Shown piece after piece: positions 8,201-19,992 of a stretch of DNA of 27,083 nucleotides (within the stretch, counting starts at the first letter, position 1; the number at the start of each line of letters is the position of its first letter). Position numbers and translations under genes: made by a program. Under the pieces are notes generated by a model. That model was not told where the DNA came from, made no database searches, and worked only from the letters and a program-made list of their open reading frames with translations. Source of the stretch: Thermomucor indicae-seudaticae (lineage: Eukaryota; Mucoromycota; Mucoromycetes; Mucorales; Lichtheimiaceae); assembly GCA_000787465.1 (NCBI GenBank), contig JSYX01000405.1, forward strand, positions 1-27,083. Direction: 5' to 3'.

Positions 8201-9655
8201 CTACGTTAAATGGGACGACGGGCTTCCACTGACATTGGGTGGATTGTGGAACTGGGAGCCACGAGGGCTAGAAGACATTGCAATGGGTATACCGCTGGTA
8301 TTTGAGGGAATAATCACAGAGGACGAAGACGTGGATGCGCGAGGAGTGGGTGAGTCGTGCGCTGGTCCACGGGACATGGCCCCAGACCCGCTGAGACCAG
8401 AATGTGACAGGAGTGAAGCAGGAGGTGGATAAGGTCGTGTGCTGCTGCTGCTGCTGCTGTTATTGTTCACTATGGTGGACTTGTATGATGACGCCAGCGA
8501 AAGTGAAGACTCGTCAGTGAAGAATATGTTTGCAATATCTGGATCAAACTAGGTGAGAAGGGTACGAGCCAAGTCAAGAAGGGGGCAGCTATTTACCTTT
8601 GAGATGATCCTGTACTGCGAACGAGTACGCGTAATCTGCAGCTGTGAAATGATACTTGTTTTCAAGGTCAACATTACATCCTTGCGACTGGGCGAACTTC
8701 AGATGTTTGCTCATATGGCTTCGATTCTCCTCATGTCACTTTACCACCAATAATTCCATGACGATGCAGTGGCCCCAAGCTGAAGCGTGGTGGAGCGCCG
8801 AGTTGCCGTCATTATCCACATGGTCAATATCTGCTGAAATGGATAGCAAATACTACAGGGGGGGTGGGTGGTTAATTCAGTCATGGACAGTTCCCAAAAG
8901 GTGCATCAAGCTTACGCTAACGAGTGCAGCATTTCCATTTCTTGCTGCATAAAGCAGAGCCGTCCAACCATTCTTGTTAATGGCATGGATACACTCTGGG
9001 TACTTTGATACGTAGCTGTAAAATATCTACAAGACACAGGCATTAAATTCTGTTTTGAGCACGATGCATACTGTATGCGTTACCTCTTGATGGTTGTACA
9101 TGGCAGCAATCATAAGGACTGTCATGCCTTCGTTGTCCTTTGTAGAACGTTGGAAATCTTTAGGCTCTTTCGGTTATCTTTTTGGCAACAGTTTCTTTTC
9201 CAGGATCCGTTACCACAGAAATAACCTCTTCCTCGTGACCCATTTCCAAAAGAAAATCAACAAGTTCAACATGGCCGTACCTTGCAGCGTACATGAGTGT
9301 TGTGCTAATGCTCGAGAATCAGCGACAAGTAGTCTGAGCTATATATACTGCAACGTACTAGCCAGTTTCAGGGTCTGGATTCTGTATGTTCGAAACCTTT
9401 TTGAGCAGTCGTTTGACAGCGGCAAGGTTTCCATCTGTATAGAGACGGTCAGCGTACAAGTTCCATCTGGCATGACAGGTTCAAAGTTTCACCTCTTGCC
9501 GCCTTTCGCAGGCGTACGGACGGACTCTCGCGTACAATGACCTGGCGACGTAAATCAAAAAAGGACATGTTCGACATTTTGTCCTGCGGCATTGTGCCGG
9601 CGTTTGTCATTAGGTTCTTCCATGCTATCGTTGTTGGCTTCGAAATGTCCACCAT
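8201..9655 (-). CDS. Ankyrin-repeat protein, Avo2-like (possible TORC2 subunit)
   Basis: Eight exons: 9655-9493, 9434-9359, 9304-9214, 9137-9084, 9026-8916, 8852-8745, 8687-8597, 8538-8201; 343 aa. After a short leader, SVRLRKAARDGNLAAVKRLL opens a row of about five ankyrin repeats (residues about 48-230), with cores such as TTLMYAARYGHVELV, TALLYAARNGNAALV and SALHHASAWGHCIVM. A Ser/Pro-rich, low-complexity tail of about 110 residues follows, including a polyserine run encoded by (CTG)n on the plus strand near 8441-8460. The opening segment and repeat order resemble yeast Avo2, a non-essential TORC2 subunit that starts its repeats with a similar RLREA...GNL...VKRLL motif. Ankyrin proteins look alike, so the Avo2 assignment is tentative; the repeat fold itself is clear. 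Confidence 0.85.
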
Positions 9656-10284
9656 AATGCTGCTAAAGTCTTGAAATTTCCCAAAACGGAATTAATATGG
9701 GGCGGGGTGTGTGGGGGTGTGAGTCCAGCCTATCTTTTTCGCGCGCTGACTTCACAAGTGCTGTATCTTGGAGTTCAGGGGAACGGTATTCGGCGCTTAC
9801 ACTACAAGGTGTTCTAAGGATTTGATTGGAACCATGTAACCCGGAAAAGCCTGGACCAATTGGAGACGTTGCAATACGAGGTTGTGGAAGGAAAAATGGT
9901 CTTTGGATGTTCTTGGTTGCATGTGCTTCTTGCATGGGGCGTGAAAAGAAAAATAATAATAAAAGTAGATCATACGGAGGAGATTATTGAGAAGAACTGG
10001 TTCCTTTCGAAGGTCTCATATCTCCAGAGTTATGTTGACGTGTCCAAACGCGGTCTGATTTGTTACAGTATCGTGTCGCATCTACTGTTCCGGTGATGCG
10101 GCTGGCTTTTGTGGGCTTCTTTCACAGCTACATACAACTACGCCTTGCGTGATAAAAGGCATAATTTACTTGTTATGGTTGAAAAGTGGAATTAAAGGCT
10201 GATATAACACACCTTTATTTTTTCCCTCATCTCTTTTTTTTCGCTCTTCTTCGCTGTTACTTGCATTAGGGCCAATTGAAACAA
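9656..10284. promoter_or_regulatory. Shared spacer between divergent ankyrin and NOT1 genes
   Basis: Transcription diverges from this 629-bp spacer, so it probably acts as a bidirectional promoter. On the NOT1 side a long pyrimidine-rich tract (about 10209-10260) ends in TTGCATTAG at 10269, which looks like the 3' end of an intron. This raises the possibility of an upstream non-coding or missed exon. Open frames at 9663-9935 (-) and 9860-10096 (+) have no recognisable homology, and neither joins its neighbour in frame. Confidence 0.4.
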
Positions 10285-13200
10285 ATGTCGCACACGATGG
10301 AACCAAACGGCCTGAGCACTGCACTCGTTGGAGCAGGCTATTCGGCACTCTTCACAGTCGATAGCGCTTCAAGTTTGATGACCAATCTCGACGTGGAAGA
10401 AGTAACTGTTTCTCGAGCGCTAGCCGCGATGGCTCGGACCCATTCGAATCTTCCAGGCAGAGATGATGGCCAGACATGGAACGTCGAAAATTTCGTGCGA
10501 GCTGTTAATCAGAGGGTGAGGGCTTGCGGAAGACAGAATTACGGATGCAGAGCTAATCTGCTCCACGCTTCACTGTCCCCTCTTTTAGAATCCAAACATA
10601 AACTGGACGGCCGTTCTAAGCAACCTGGATCACAGTGATTTTGCGTTGTATGATATCACTGGATTGCGTATCATTGTAGATGCATGGAAGTTTAGTCAAA
10701 TGGTGAATTTCGTCTCTGGCCTAAAGTCGCTTTGGGGAACGCGTCAGGCTGATTATTCTGGTTCTGCTTTAGCTGCAACATCATCATCCTCAAGGCGTAC
10801 CGTTTCCTGTAAAGATCTTTTTTCGTCCATGGGACAATGTGGAAGGGCAACTGAGTGTTTTATTGCGAATGCTTAACTGCCCTCCCGATATTCTGGACTT
10901 AGCCGGAAACCCTACGATTACCAATGTGATTAGGCCCGAGCATATCGTAGCTTTGCACCCGAGTATGCGACCGACAGCGATGCAACTGGCTTCGATGCAG
11001 CTGAACTGCCTGGAAATATGTGATGTAATCTTACGTCTGGCCGACAGCAGAGTTGGAGACCGGCTTCGTGCGTTGTTGGATCGACTGGTGCTTGTAACAC
11101 CAGAATTACTTTTACTGGCACTGGCACAGATACAGGTTAGCTGTCCTGCGAAAACGCAAAGTTACTCGTAATCTCAAATGGCACCCGTCGGCCCCCTTTA
11201 GCCCGTCAGAAATGAGCTTCAGAATGACCTGCAAATCAGATTGCTCAACATTTTCCTTATTGGACACGCTAATTCCGCGTTGGTATTGATGATTCTCTGG
11301 CATGTGCATCCGACGTTACTACTGGAAGGATTCATTGACATGTACAGAAAGGAGCCGACGTCAGTATCCCGTATTCTGGATCTTGCACAGGAAGCAAAGG
11401 TGACCCATGTTTGATAGCTGTCTGAGTGCGGATCAAGAAGTTAATCTTGCAACTTAGATACTCGTCGACGTTCTGGATGCTGACCTGTCATATTTCACCC
11501 TTGATCTCGCGTCTCTCGCTGGCCGGAGACAGCATTTGAATCTGGAGAAATGGCTGACAACCAAGATATCTGAAAGAGGGGTACCTTTTGCTGTTGAATG
11601 TATCAACTATTTGGAGAGAAAGTACAGGGACGAAGTGGCTAGGCAAATCAGCGGAGCAAACGTGCCAACGTTGCAAATGTCTTACGACGTACTGCGTACT
11701 TACTTTCGATCATTGTTTGAGACGTAAGTCCAGAACACTACTGTCTATGATCGTTTTTCATTTATATCGTTTTCTTCAGCCCTCTGCCTCCTCAGGAAAC
11801 CGAAAGACTCTGGCGTCTTATACAACTTTATAAACAACTGCAATCACAGTCGGCAGAGGTGGCGAACTACGCTGAGGCAAACCTGGTTCAAGCAAACGGT
11901 TTGCAGGCGTTCAATCAGGATCCTGCTGCTGCTGAAACGGAGGATTTGGTCCGGTCGTATTTCGAGCGATTGTACACCAAAGAAATAAGTGTTGAGCAAT
12001 TCGTTGCGGTATTGGACATGTGCCAAAAGTCTAAAGACCAGCGACAGATCGACTTTTTTTCTTGCACTGTACACACTTTGGTATGTATAGCATATCGGTC
12101 ATCGCTACACATACAGATACTGACGGCAAAAAAGCTTGATGAAGCCCGTTTTTTCAATCAATATCCAGAAGACGAACTAGCAGCAACTGGACAATTGCTT
12201 GGGCGCCTTATCGAAAACCATTTTATCTCGTACGCGCTTTTGCGACAAGCGCTGAAGCTTATACTGGATGCTTTAGGACACCCTCCTGGTACCAAGTTGT
12301 TCAATTTTGGTGTGTATGCTTTAACGCAGTTTCGGAAACGCCTTTTTGAGTGGCCACAGTATGCTATGTTGTTATCCAAAATCAGTGGGTTGAATGATTA
12401 CCCGATGATTGCCGAGAGCATTCAGAGTGCTCTCCAGGAGACGACGGTTGAAGACCAGTCGACGAGCAAGGATGGTGACAGCAGCCTGGCAAGAAATTCA
12501 TCAGCACTGCTTCAGCAATCTCCGTCAACAGACGTACGCTCGCAACCGCCAGTGGAAATACAGGAGAAAATAGCGTTTGTGATCAACAATCTTTCTATGA
12601 GCAATCTTCCGGAGAAAAGTGCGCAGCTGGATTCGCTATTAACCGAGACAGTTTGGGAATGGTTTGCCTTTTATATCGTCGTGAAACGCGTGAGCATCGA
12701 ACCGAATAATCATGAGCTGTATTCGACGTTGCTTGATACGCTGGATAAGCCGCCCTTAAACGACCTGATCATTGAAGAGACTTATAGAGGCATCCATCGT
12801 CTATTGAATCCAGATTCCACTGCCGAATCTGGTCCAGACCGAAGCGCTCTACGAAATTTGGGAAGCTGGCTAGGTTGCATAACCCTTGGCAAGAATAAAC
12901 CTATCCGCCACAAGGACCTTTCGCTTAAGGTTAGTAAATATAGATGCGTTTGGTATTAATCACGATGAGAAAGAATAGTTAACTCAATATCGGGCTATAG
13001 GAGCTTCTCCTGGAAGCCTATGATCAAAATCGTCTTAATGTCGCGATACCTTTAACCTGCAAGGTGCTACAGCGAGCCAGTGAGAGCAAGATATTTATGC
13101 CGCCAAATCCGTGGTTAATGAGCATTATGAGATTGCTAGCTGAACTGTATTGGCGCGAAGATTTACGCTTAAACCTGAAATTCGAAATCGAGATATTGTG

Positions 13201-16200
13201 TAGAACTTTGGGTTTGGATCTTAATGGTATGTGCGATCTCTGGATCTCAATGTTGTGATAAACATTAAGGCTTATTTATTTGTTATTAGAGTTGGAACCG
13301 ACGAACCTGTTATTGGAAAGACAGTCGAGTCGGACGCAACAAGCTGCAGGTGACATGGCGGAAGCTCCATATAGTTGCTCGATTTCTCCTACTGCAAAGG
13401 CTGCCGTGGCATTTGATGCTTATACTGCTCACTCAGAAAACGGAAACTTTGGTAAAGTTCACTCTATTTCTCCGGCTAACTAAAGACTCATCATTAGAAA
13501 GTCTCTGGTGGTGGAATAGATGATATAGACGTTTCCCCATTGTTATCACAACTTCGCCTGGATCCGGCCGTCTTGATTTTGTTCTCACAGCATCCAGTCG
13601 CAAAAATGGGTGTTTTCCATGCAATATCGATTCCGCTTAAAAAGATTGCGGCTTCAGCTGCAATAACGGCGGCGAATATTGCCTGCACTACCACGAAGCA
13701 TCTCATCCTAAAGGATTTTGCAACTGACGCCGATCCTGTTAAACTTCGGGGAGCAGCCCATGCCATGGCCGCAACACTGAGTGGCCGCTTTGCTGTAGCC
13801 AACTGTAAAGACTCACTCTTAAGTCAGATCATGGAGTCAGTCCAAACCCAGCTTGTTCAGTCTGGCCTTGCAGAGGTAACTAACCATTGCAGCTTGATAT
13901 CTTAGACTGTAAACTATCTCACACGTTTGAATGCATAGACTGCTGCGGAAAGCATCGCAACAACACTTATTATGGACAATAGCGACCTTATTGATTCATT
14001 TGTGGAAGAGCTTGCGCAGGTGCAGGCAGCGAATAACGTAGAGCGGCTACTGGCACATGCTTATGCGGCTAGACTTAGGTCTCAAGAGGTAAACACGATA
14101 TAGATTTGTATGCTTTATCATATCTCTAACCTTTTATTTCAGCAATATCCGAACGCACCGTTTTTTGACCAGCTCAGCCTACAGGTCGCGCCGCACAACG
14201 TGAAGCTACCAGAATTCCTTAGACCAAGTGGCATCGTGACGATGGAGCAGGTGAGTATGTGTATTATAGAGTACATCGAGGGGTTAGTTCAAACCGCTAT
14301 TTTCTTTTTGCTATTCTCTTCTGGATGGAAAAGATGCGAGTTTATGATACCTTTCACCAACTACCCGTTTATACTGGCGAACCACAGTTGCAATACTCGG
14401 TACCTGAAACTGGTGGGTTGCTTTGAAGGAATAAGCTCTAGTCTGACGATATAAAACCTAACTTCTTCATCAAACGGATGTTTTTCTAGCAACTGACAAC
14501 AGCAACCTAGTTGGCGCAAAGTTTGAGGTACATTTTGTAATGATAAAAAGCATCGAGCGAGTGCTAACTTTGTAATTCTGAAGCAAACTTTGACGGAACT
14601 GGATCTGGCGGTCAGCCAGTGTAAAGCTGAGAGCTTCAAGGATGTCCCAAAGACAAGCAACTGCTACGTGATCATGATGCACCTACGGGCTTTCGTTTTC
14701 GATACCGCACTGCCGCTGGCTTTCCTGCAGACATGTGTGGAGAAGGTTATGTTTAACTTGTATCAGAGTGCATCGACTTTAGGTGTCGAAGTTTACACCA
14801 TGCTTTTGGGATGGATCTTTGACAGTTCCCCAGAGATGGCCAAAGAAACTCTCAGGTGGCTGATATATGCTGATGACGAGGTAAGTCTTACATAAAGCGG
14901 ACGCGTTCTTCGCATATTACTCACAAAATGTCAGCGTAAATTCAATGCGCGGGTCATTTCCAGTCTTATACTACATGGTGTTATTCCGCCGGACGACTAT
15001 GACATTCATCTTGCGAAGCTGATTCTGAGTAAAGCCGATAGTGTCTTGGATTTTGCCGTTGAGCTTATGCAGTTGAGGAGAAACCAATGTTCTTCGCCAG
15101 CACTGTTCTTGAAGTTTCATGTACTGACAGTAGCGGCCCTCGACCGTTTTTCAAAGAATGGCGAGGCAAATGAAAGGTAAAAACGTACGGAATGGAGAGG
15201 AAGTTGTTTTCTTATGCTAACGTATCCTGCTGGCCAGCGTCTCTGCATTTCTAAGGGATATGCGTGAGCAATTTGGCGGTGGTCAAGCCGATACCGAGAT
15301 TACAGGTCTAGACATGCGAATATGGCTAGCTGAGTGGATTCGCATATGCGAGCATCCGCTTGCAACCGATAGTGTTTTGCGGTCCATTTCGGCCAAGGTA
15401 ATCCGTTATCTTTATTCGCGATAAAAGATCTGGCTACTAATAGGATGAAAGATCATGTGTGATATTGGTTCGAGTGTAGATGCTCTTTCCCATTTTCTAC
15501 GCATATGTGTGGAAACATGTGTTGAAGCACATCTCGCAGTCGAGTTTGAAGCAGCAGAACAACGCTCGCGACACATGACGAAATCGATAGACTCTGTCGC
15601 TAAACTCATTGCATTCATGATCGCATCAAAGACCGGCAAGAACAATACACGAACACAACAAAGAGTGCTAAGCTATTCTTTGTCAGTAATAGCATTGGTG
15701 CTGGTTGATCAACACGAAAAGAAGGGTGCAAGCTTCGATCAGAGACCATTCTTTAGGTTACTGATCTCCTTGTTTAGCGAGTTGGCAAGACTGCCCACAC
15801 ATGTGGATTTAATCAATCCATTCAGGTAAACGTGGAAACCACATCGGATCTCTGTCCATGCTTTTGCTTTAACCAAGCCTTGCAAACAGCGACGTTTTGT
15901 ACATGTTGCGTCCTTCGAATGTCCCAGGGTTCGCATTTTCTTGGTTGCAACTGATATCGCATCGTACTGTGATATCCCATCTCCCAGCCGCCGACTACTA
16001 CAATACAGAGGCGTGGAAGAAATACCACAAGCTTATCAAAGCACTGTTGGAGTTCCTTTCGTCCCTGATTCAGGAGTTCAAAGTAACGGAACCGACGACT
16101 CAAGCCTTTTACCGGTGTACCTTGCGTATCCTCGTTCTGTTGTTGCACGATTTCCCGGAATTCCTCAGTTACTACTGTGCCGACTTGGTTTCGATCATCC

Positions 16201-17050
16201 CGTATAGTTGCGTACAAGTTCGGAACGTGATCCTGAGCGCTTTCCCTCGTAATATGCGACTACCCGACCCATCGGTAACAACTGACTTGCGCACAGCTTT
16301 GTCTGCTACGGACTATCGTGAGGACCCATTGATGAACAATGACATGCTGGATATTGTAAAAAATGCTTTTGCTGAGAACACAGAAAGCTTTTTCCAAAAC
16401 CCGCAACAAAGCAATACTTCTTATTTCCAAGATATATTAAAGTTTCTCGACAAGGACAACAGCAATAACCAAGAGCCGTCGCACAAGTTGGCAGTCGATT
16501 CCAGCAAAATAGGAGCATTCGTCCTTTATATTGGAACCAAAGCCCCGAAATTTGAATCTGATAATTACATGGAAAAGTCGATTGACACGAACCCTGCCAC
16601 GATCATACTTAACCGTTTGCTATCAGTCCTGCCCGCAGAAGGTTGGCGGAAAGATACGAGTTGGAGTAGTAGTAGATGTAACTGACATGACATATCCATG
16701 ATAGGCCAGTACCTGCTGCTGTGTGGCATGGCAGATCAGTTGAGATACCCGAACAGTCATACATACTTTTTCAGATCGATGGTATTGCATTTGTTTATCA
16801 CTCATTCTGAACGCGTCAAGGAATGTATTACAAGGTGAGCTTACATCTTTTTTTTCCGCCACGAGAATACCTTTCGCTTAGGGTGACTTATTGTAGAGTA
16901 CTTCTTGAACGTCTGATTGTAAACCGACCTCATCCATGGGGTCTACTTGCTACATTTATGGAACTTGTCAGTCGCGAAGATTTCTGGTCCAATGACTTTA
17001 TTAGGATGGCTCCGGACTTGGAGCATCTGTTTGACAGTGTACTAAGGTAA
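10285..17050 (+). CDS. NOT1: NOT1/CNOT1, scaffold of the CCR4-NOT deadenylase complex
   Basis: Scaffold that binds the Caf1/Ccr4 deadenylases, Caf40, Not2-Not5 and mRNA-specific adaptors. 21 exons: 10285-10515, 10589-10702, 10773-11135, 11202-11399, 11458-11723, 11780-12080, 12135-12929, 13001-13226, 13290-13451, 13502-13875, 13939-14088, 14143-14250, 14334-14412, 14490-14527, 14584-14880, 14935-15176, 15238-15397, 15452-15825, 15890-16641, 16705-16834, 16897-17050; 1837 aa. Domains by similarity: HEAT region (1-400, with MARTHSNL and RILDLAQEAK), TTP-binding-like MIF4G (about 400-600), CAF1-binding MIF4G (about 650-860, PPNPWLMSIMRLLAELY and LNLKFEIEILC), the Caf40-binding DUF3819 (about 890-1100), and the superfamily homology domain (about 1500-1837, LLLHDFPEFLSYY, LSAFPRNMRLPDP, RLIVNRPHPWGLL). 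Human CNOT1 has about 200-250 more N-terminal residues; here the match starts at the first codons. Intron 6 is in frame and stop-free. Confidence 0.95.
12081..12134 (+). other. In-frame 54-nt intron without stop codon in NOT1
   Basis: The reading frame is open from exon 6 through exon 7, so this stretch looks coding. It starts GTATGT after CACTTTG and ends AAAAAG. Removing it joins FSCTVHTL to LDEARFFNQYP, which matches the spacing of other Not1 proteins; retaining it inserts 18 residues. An alternative acceptor at 12116 would give a 36-nt intron. Confidence 0.65.
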
Positions 17051-17886
17051 ATTATCGGGTGCTTACTTTAGGATAATTTTTTACACTCATGCTGCAAGAC
17101 ATTCTAGATACATCAAGTGCAGGAATAGCGAACAAGCAAAGTAGTAGTATTTGTATAGTGTAGCACTTTTGAACACGAAAAGAAAATACTGCCACTTGCC
17201 ATTTGAATAGCGCCAAATGTTGAGCAGTAATACCCTGTAGATGTCATGTTTATTGGTGCTTGCAAGATAACATCAACTGCCAGATCCTAAACGTAACATG
17301 TCGCGGAAGAAACAACTTACAGCACGCCTTAAATATCTACATTATGCATGATACGGGGCTATAAACGCATCGTGAGCGTACCGTAAGCTCGTAGTAGACG
17401 TACCGTAGACCCATCAGAAACCCAACCCATTGCAAAATAATTATAACGCACCGTAAGCGTATCATGCGCTTACGATGGTACGTATAGGCAATGGTATCCG
17501 TCTCACGAAATTTAACATGGCAAAACGGGGGAAAATGCACCCTACCTCCCATCCTTCAAGATCTTGATATTTGTGCCGTTTGCTTGGGGCGCCAGAGGAT
17601 TTCGCTTTTTGTTGGAATGCGCTTTTCGGACTGGTGCTGGTTACCATGGCAGGCTAATGAACATTGGTCTGCCAGGCAAAGCCCACTTGCACTTACACCG
17701 AGGCGACGACGTTGTAAATGAGGATAATGCGTATTAAACCTGTAGTAATATGCCAACTCGTCTTTCGAGACGAAAAAGTGTGCGTCCTGCATTCGGAAGC
17801 CGTGGCTTTGTTTGTGACTTGAATTCGCCTTCCGTCCTGAAATGTGCGCTTTTGCACTAATTTCTTTTTCTGGCGAGCAGCATAAC
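17051..17886. other. NOT1-UTP18 spacer with a palindrome-rich cluster
   Basis: Both flanking genes are on the plus strand, so the spacer holds the NOT1 3' end and the UTP18 promoter. Positions 17051-17330 show nothing recognisable. The block at about 17340-17490 is dense in short repeats (separate entry). From 17491 to 17886 frames are open on both strands but none carries a known motif; the minus-strand ORF at 17556-17966 overlaps the UTP18 start and is probably spurious. Confidence 0.5.
17340..17490. repeat. Cluster of GTACCGTAAGC-type repeats and inverted repeats
   Basis: Contains GTACCGTA twice, CACCGTAAGCG once and related degenerate copies. CGTAAGCG (17452-17459) and CGCTTACG (17467-17474) form a perfect 8-bp hairpin with a 7-nt loop. 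GCATGATACG (17346-17355) pairs with CGTATCATGC (17458-17467), about 100 bp away. It may be a decayed transposon end, a regulator-binding array or a structured 3' UTR. No coding function is evident. Confidence 0.6.
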
Positions 17887-19810
17887 ATGGAAATGACCTC
17901 AGCAACAGCAGCAGCAGCACGGAAAAGAGGAGCCAATGAGCCGGTGTTTATCAAACCGAAGGACAAGGAAGAAAAGGAGCTGGAATCCTTTCTATTCGGT
18001 CATGTAGCCGAAGACGATGATGCATTTGAAAATGTCGGACACGAGTTGAGCCAAGACGAACAGGAGGGAGAGGCGGAGGAGAATCAGGGCGACGAGGTAC
18101 GATCCGATGGGTGACGTGGCGACAGCATGTTACTGATTATTTTGCAGCTGTTCTTTTTCGATTCCGGACCCGGCTATGTAGTGGATTCTGAACCTGCACC
18201 GGTTGCTGAAGAAAAAGAAGCTGGCTCGGATAAGGATGTATCGATGGACGAAGATGATGCGAGCGATGAGAGCGAAAGTGAAAGTGAGACAGACACCGAT
18301 CGATACGGATACGGTCGTGAGCCAGCTTGGGAGGATGATGACGATGCTCGGCTGCAGGTATCACTCGCCAGCACCGATCGATTACGGAAACTACGCCGAC
18401 ATGAGAATGAAGACATTATTAGCGGCGCAGAATATGAGCGTCGACTTCGAGTACAGTACGTTGAATGCAATCCCGCACAATTCTTTTTGTACTTGATCTG
18501 ACGTTATGGTTAGACATGAGAAAATATACCCTCGTCCAAACTGGGCAAAACTGCCATCAGAAAAGAACAACAAAAGGAGAAGAAGGTCATCGATGTCATC
18601 GGATGAGTCAGATCATGATGGAGACGACGATGGCTTTAGACTAGACGACGAGACACGGTTAGATCTCTTGAAAAGCACCTACGGCATCTTGGAACAACGA
18701 AAACAATCAAGGAATTTACCATCCAACTTCATTGATATACTTCGAGTCAAGGACGCTAATCAGGCATCACGTTCATCTGTAAGTGTGCAAAGTCATCTGT
18801 TCTCTCTCACACACACACTCACTCTTATGATGGTTTGTGTATAAAGGATTCAATCAATGTCGTGGAATTCCATCCGAATGCACAAGTCATGATGAGCTGC
18901 TCCTACAAAACGCTACAGCTATTCCAAGTGGACGGAAAGGTGAATCCCAAGATTCAGTCCATGTACTTTAAAGACATGCCTGTTCTGTGCGCCAAGTTCC
19001 ATCCGAGCGGCGAGCAAATCATTGCGTCTGGGCGTCGGCATTACTATTACATATACGACGTGCAAAGTGGTACGGTGGATCGATGTCCTGGTATCTGGGG
19101 TCGGAAAGAGAAGTCTCTGGAGAAGTTTTCCATCAGCCCATGCGGACGATATATTGCATTCCTGGGCGCGAACGGGCATATTATCCTTGTCAGTAACTTG
19201 ACGAAGCAATATATCGGCGCCTTGAAACACAGCGCATCCGTATTCAGCGCGGACTGGTCGTCGGACGGAAAATATTTGTTCAGTATCGGATTGGAAGGTG
19301 AAATTTTCCAGTGGGACGTGGGTCAGCGAGAATGCATCAACAAATGGTACGACGATGGTTCTTTGAGGCCGTTTGTTCTGTCTGCTAGCCCAGACAGCAA
19401 ATACTATGCCATCGGGTAAGGGATTTTGGTAATCGATTGGGGATCTATTTGCTCACAGATACTGCTGTAGTTCGAGCTCAGGGGTTGTGAATCTCTACGA
19501 CCAGAGTGTCTTGGACCCGGAAACCTATAAACCAACGCCTTTGAAGGCGATCATGAATTTAACAACGCCGATTACGGGAATCAGGTTCAACCACGATTCG
19601 CAGCTTATGGCCATATCCAGTTCACATGCAAAGAACCAGTTTAAGCTGGTCCATGTACCGACGGGTGGCGTCTTTTCTAACTGGCCGACAGAACGTACAC
19701 CCCTTGGCTATGTTAGCGCATTTAGCTTTTCACCGAACAGTGACTACTTGGCCATTGGCAACCGGAAGGGCCGGGTGCTGTTGTATACTTTGAAACATTA
19801 CGCACTTTAA
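17887..19810 (+). CDS. UTP18: Utp18, WD40 subunit of the small-subunit processome
   Basis: Nucleolar U3 snoRNP-associated protein (UTP-B subcomplex) needed for early 18S pre-rRNA cleavages; the yeast protein also recruits the exosome helicase Mtr4. Five exons: 17887-18096, 18148-18455, 18514-18778, 18847-19415, 19471-19810; 563 aa, near the yeast length. The N-terminus carries the family blocks KELESFLFG, then long acidic stretches, RLRVQHEKIYPRPNWAKLP and NFIDILRVKDAN. Residues about 262-563 form a WD40 propeller, with segments such as VVEFHPNAQVMMSCSYKTL, SISPCGRYIAFLGANG and FSFSPNSDYLAIGNRKGRV. The Met at 17887 precedes a typical short leader; an in-frame Met at 17842 would add 15 hydrophobic residues, which is unlikely for this family. 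Intron 3 carries a CA-rich microsatellite near 18804-18825. Confidence 0.94.
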
Positions 19811-19992
19811 TTAATATTGCATCCATGTACATGCATTCTCTAACGAAATACATCCTCGAAATGGCTACATTGTAAAGCGCAGCAGATGATACCAAGTGTA
19901 TATTAGACGAAAAAAAAGCTACATTACTATTACTCTAGAGCGTATTAATATTGCATACAAGTTGGAGAACATACATAATTGGGATCTGATTA
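19811..19992. terminator. Convergent 3' ends of UTP18 and the Prm10-like gene
   Basis: A 182-bp AT-rich spacer between tail-to-tail genes must hold both polyadenylation regions. The 13-mer ATTAATATTGCAT occurs twice in direct orientation, at 19810-19822 just after the UTP18 stop and at 19944-19956. No canonical AATAAA is seen on the plus strand. The 3' UTRs may overlap. Confidence 0.5.

Noticed and set aside
9094..9540. Plus-strand ORF of 148 codons
   Set aside because: It is antisense to four ankyrin-gene exons and their introns, and the minus-strand protein is clear.
9663..9935. Minus-strand ORF as an extra 5' exon of the ankyrin gene
   Set aside because: No donor/acceptor pair joins it in frame with the Met at 9655; a 5' UTR role remains possible.
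17556..17966. Minus-strand ORF of 136 codons
   Set aside because: It overlaps the UTP18 start codon region and has no recognisable motif; probably a shadow of GC-rich sequence.
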